NCBI GenBank assembly: GCA_032622095.1
Contig: CP136067.1
Span: 49,145,899-49,209,898 of the forward strand
Direction: 5' to 3'
Source: Siphonodentalium dalli
Taxonomy: Eukaryota; Mollusca; Scaphopoda; Gadilida; Siphonodentaliidae
Length of the DNA stretch: 64,000 nt
The translations under genes and the position numbers were made by a program. A model generated the notes under the pieces. It had not been told where the DNA came from, did no database searches, and was given only the letters and a program-made list of their open reading frames with translations. Below, piece after piece: positions 62,554 to 64,000 of the stretch (position 1 is its first letter; the number at the start of each line of letters is the position of its first letter).

Positions 62554-64000
62554 TCATCCGTTTGCAGTCTATGGTGACACACAACCAAGCCAATCGGTGC
62601 GCTCTTTCTCTGGTCTCTTTGCCATCTGGCCACTTCACTCTCAAAATACCATATTCATTTGCAGTGTTGGCCCCACCCAATATTTTACAGACACTATCCA
62701 TTTCAGTTGTCCATTTAAAATCTAGATAATAGATAGATATGCAATGTATTCTGCCCAAACTCCGTCCATATTATTTAAAGAAGTCATTTTGAATACATAT
62801 GGGTGCTAGAACAAACTGGGAACGGCAAAATATTGTGGAAGTCCAAAATCACTATAGGTTATGTACAGTACACCAACTGAATAGGTCCATGTGCCTTTTC
62901 CATCTTTGGTGACACTCCACAGTTTCAACAGGCAGGGGCCCAGCAATAGATTCATTGAAATTTATCTGGATTATGATCCCAAACCATGTAGACAATATAT
63001 CTATGCCTGAAATTAGTACAGAATAGGCATTCAGAATTTGATACATAATGCCAACAATATATGGGCTATCAAGAGTTATGGCCCTTGATCTTTGGATCGA
63101 AAATTTTTATTTAAAAAAATGACGAAAATATTGAATTTTCATACCCAAGGGGTACGAATACCAGAATTTTTCGAGCATGGTCACCTATGTTGGTTCAAAG
63201 GCCTCTGGCTTCCAACATCAACATGAAAAAATTTCAAACTTTCGCCGTTTACAATTCCAGAAAATCAATTTTTAATGCAGATGACAAATTTTGGGTGCTA
63301 AAATATTGACCCAGTATCTAGAGCCACTGTTTCGCAGAAAACGCTACTGCTGTCTATGGGTGGGGTCAAGGTCACTTGCACTTAATTTTGTCATCAGTCT
63401 AGAACACCTGCTACAATTACACAAATTCATATCCCACCTTGTATCAATATACATACCACATGAATGGTGCCAGAAACCACTAGCACTTTATATCTATAAA
63501 ATCACCCCTACTCATCATTCGAAACTGTGGAGTGTTACCTTTAAATTTACCGCTTTTGATACTACCTCAATTCCGCACAAAAAATCATCATCAAATTTTC
63601 AAACATACCCCCATTAAATGCCAGGTTGATTATTTCACCACCCTGGATCAATATTCATCTAGGTATAATATTTCCATGGTGGCATTGATTTTTTATTTTG
63701 GTGACACTCCACAGTTTCTGCAGGGATTGGGGCAAAAATAAGGGGGGCATCAATTCAATAAAAAATAACTGAAATGTGATCCCACAACACATATACAATA
63801 TATATATACCTGGGTTGAGCACATACTAGGCTTAGAGATCTTGGTACAGAATTGTCATTTTAATGGAGGTAGCAAGAGTTGTGGGCCTGAAAAATGAAAT
63901 TTTGATGCAAAAATGGCCAAAATAAGCGTATTTCAGGCCCGTGGGACACAAAAACCAGAACATCTATGGTATAGCCGCCTATGTTGTCGGGAAGAACACT
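62554..64000 (+). repeat. Macrosatellite unit U10 (type B start, cut by window end)
   Basis: The first 1447 bp of another unit: M1 at 62908-63539 and M2 from 63700, cut at the window edge. It has the 13-bp and GATA insertions, AGGTCCATGTGCC and GAATTTTTCGAG, as in U5-U9. The array therefore continues to the right by an unknown amount. Confidence 0.96.

Noticed and set aside
1-64000. Ribosomal DNA or histone repeat unit, given the 6-7 kb period
   Set aside because: I recognise no rRNA, 5S, tRNA or histone sequence, and no frame is long enough.
1-64000. Assembly artefact that duplicated one unit
   Set aside because: Units differ by private substitutions, indels, two subfamilies and a clean recombinant. 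An artefact would give identical copies. The exact copy number is still uncertain.

Overview
The window is non-coding, tandemly repeated eukaryotic DNA. It holds most of a macrosatellite array: nine complete units of about 6.4-6.9 kb (U1-U9) head to tail in one orientation, the tail of a preceding unit (1-958) and the first 1.4 kb of a tenth (62554-64000). I found no credible protein gene, rRNA or tRNA. The longest frames are about 60-108 codons, some open only with TTG or GTG starts, and one is frameshifted in one unit without consequence. TTAGGG-type telomeric hexamers, many short inverted-repeat elements and the lack of coding content point to an animal nuclear genome, perhaps an aquatic invertebrate. 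That placement is an inference of low confidence.

Each unit has the same order. (1) A single-copy start of about 340 bp. (2) Two related 0.6-kb elements, M1 and M2, with ends GGTGACACTCCACAG. (3) Two elements, E1 and E2, with about 45-bp inverted ends, lying head to head as a half-kilobase foldback. (4) About 0.7 kb without recognisable features. (5) A cluster of three CCAAT boxes and a TATA-like stretch. (6) Three tandem diverged copies of a roughly 160-bp repeat carrying AAGATGG. (7) A 174-bp element with 17-bp perfect inverted ends. (8) In type B units only, a 1.17-kb segment with a foldback, a (CAA)7 tract, an ~88-bp palindrome and seven telomere-like hexamers. (9) A minisatellite of 38-bp monomers that reverses strand partway.

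There are two subfamilies. Type A (the 1-958 tail and U1, period 6376) lacks the 1.17-kb telomere-containing segment, has a longer forward minisatellite arm and a reverse arm about 500 bp shorter. Type B (U3-U9, 6903-6906 bp) has the segment and both arms. U2 (6889 bp) is a hybrid: its left part carries type A variants and its right part type B variants, with the switch between about 10520 and 10826. A half-preserved foldback at the type A junction suggests that type A derives from type B. The units are nearly identical by eye, with private and neighbour-shared single-base differences, as expected from unequal exchange and conversion in a recently homogenised array.

No genes act together here. 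The interest lies in the architecture: miniature transposons, telomeric DNA and a strand-switching, hairpin-rich minisatellite fixed into one unit and then amplified.
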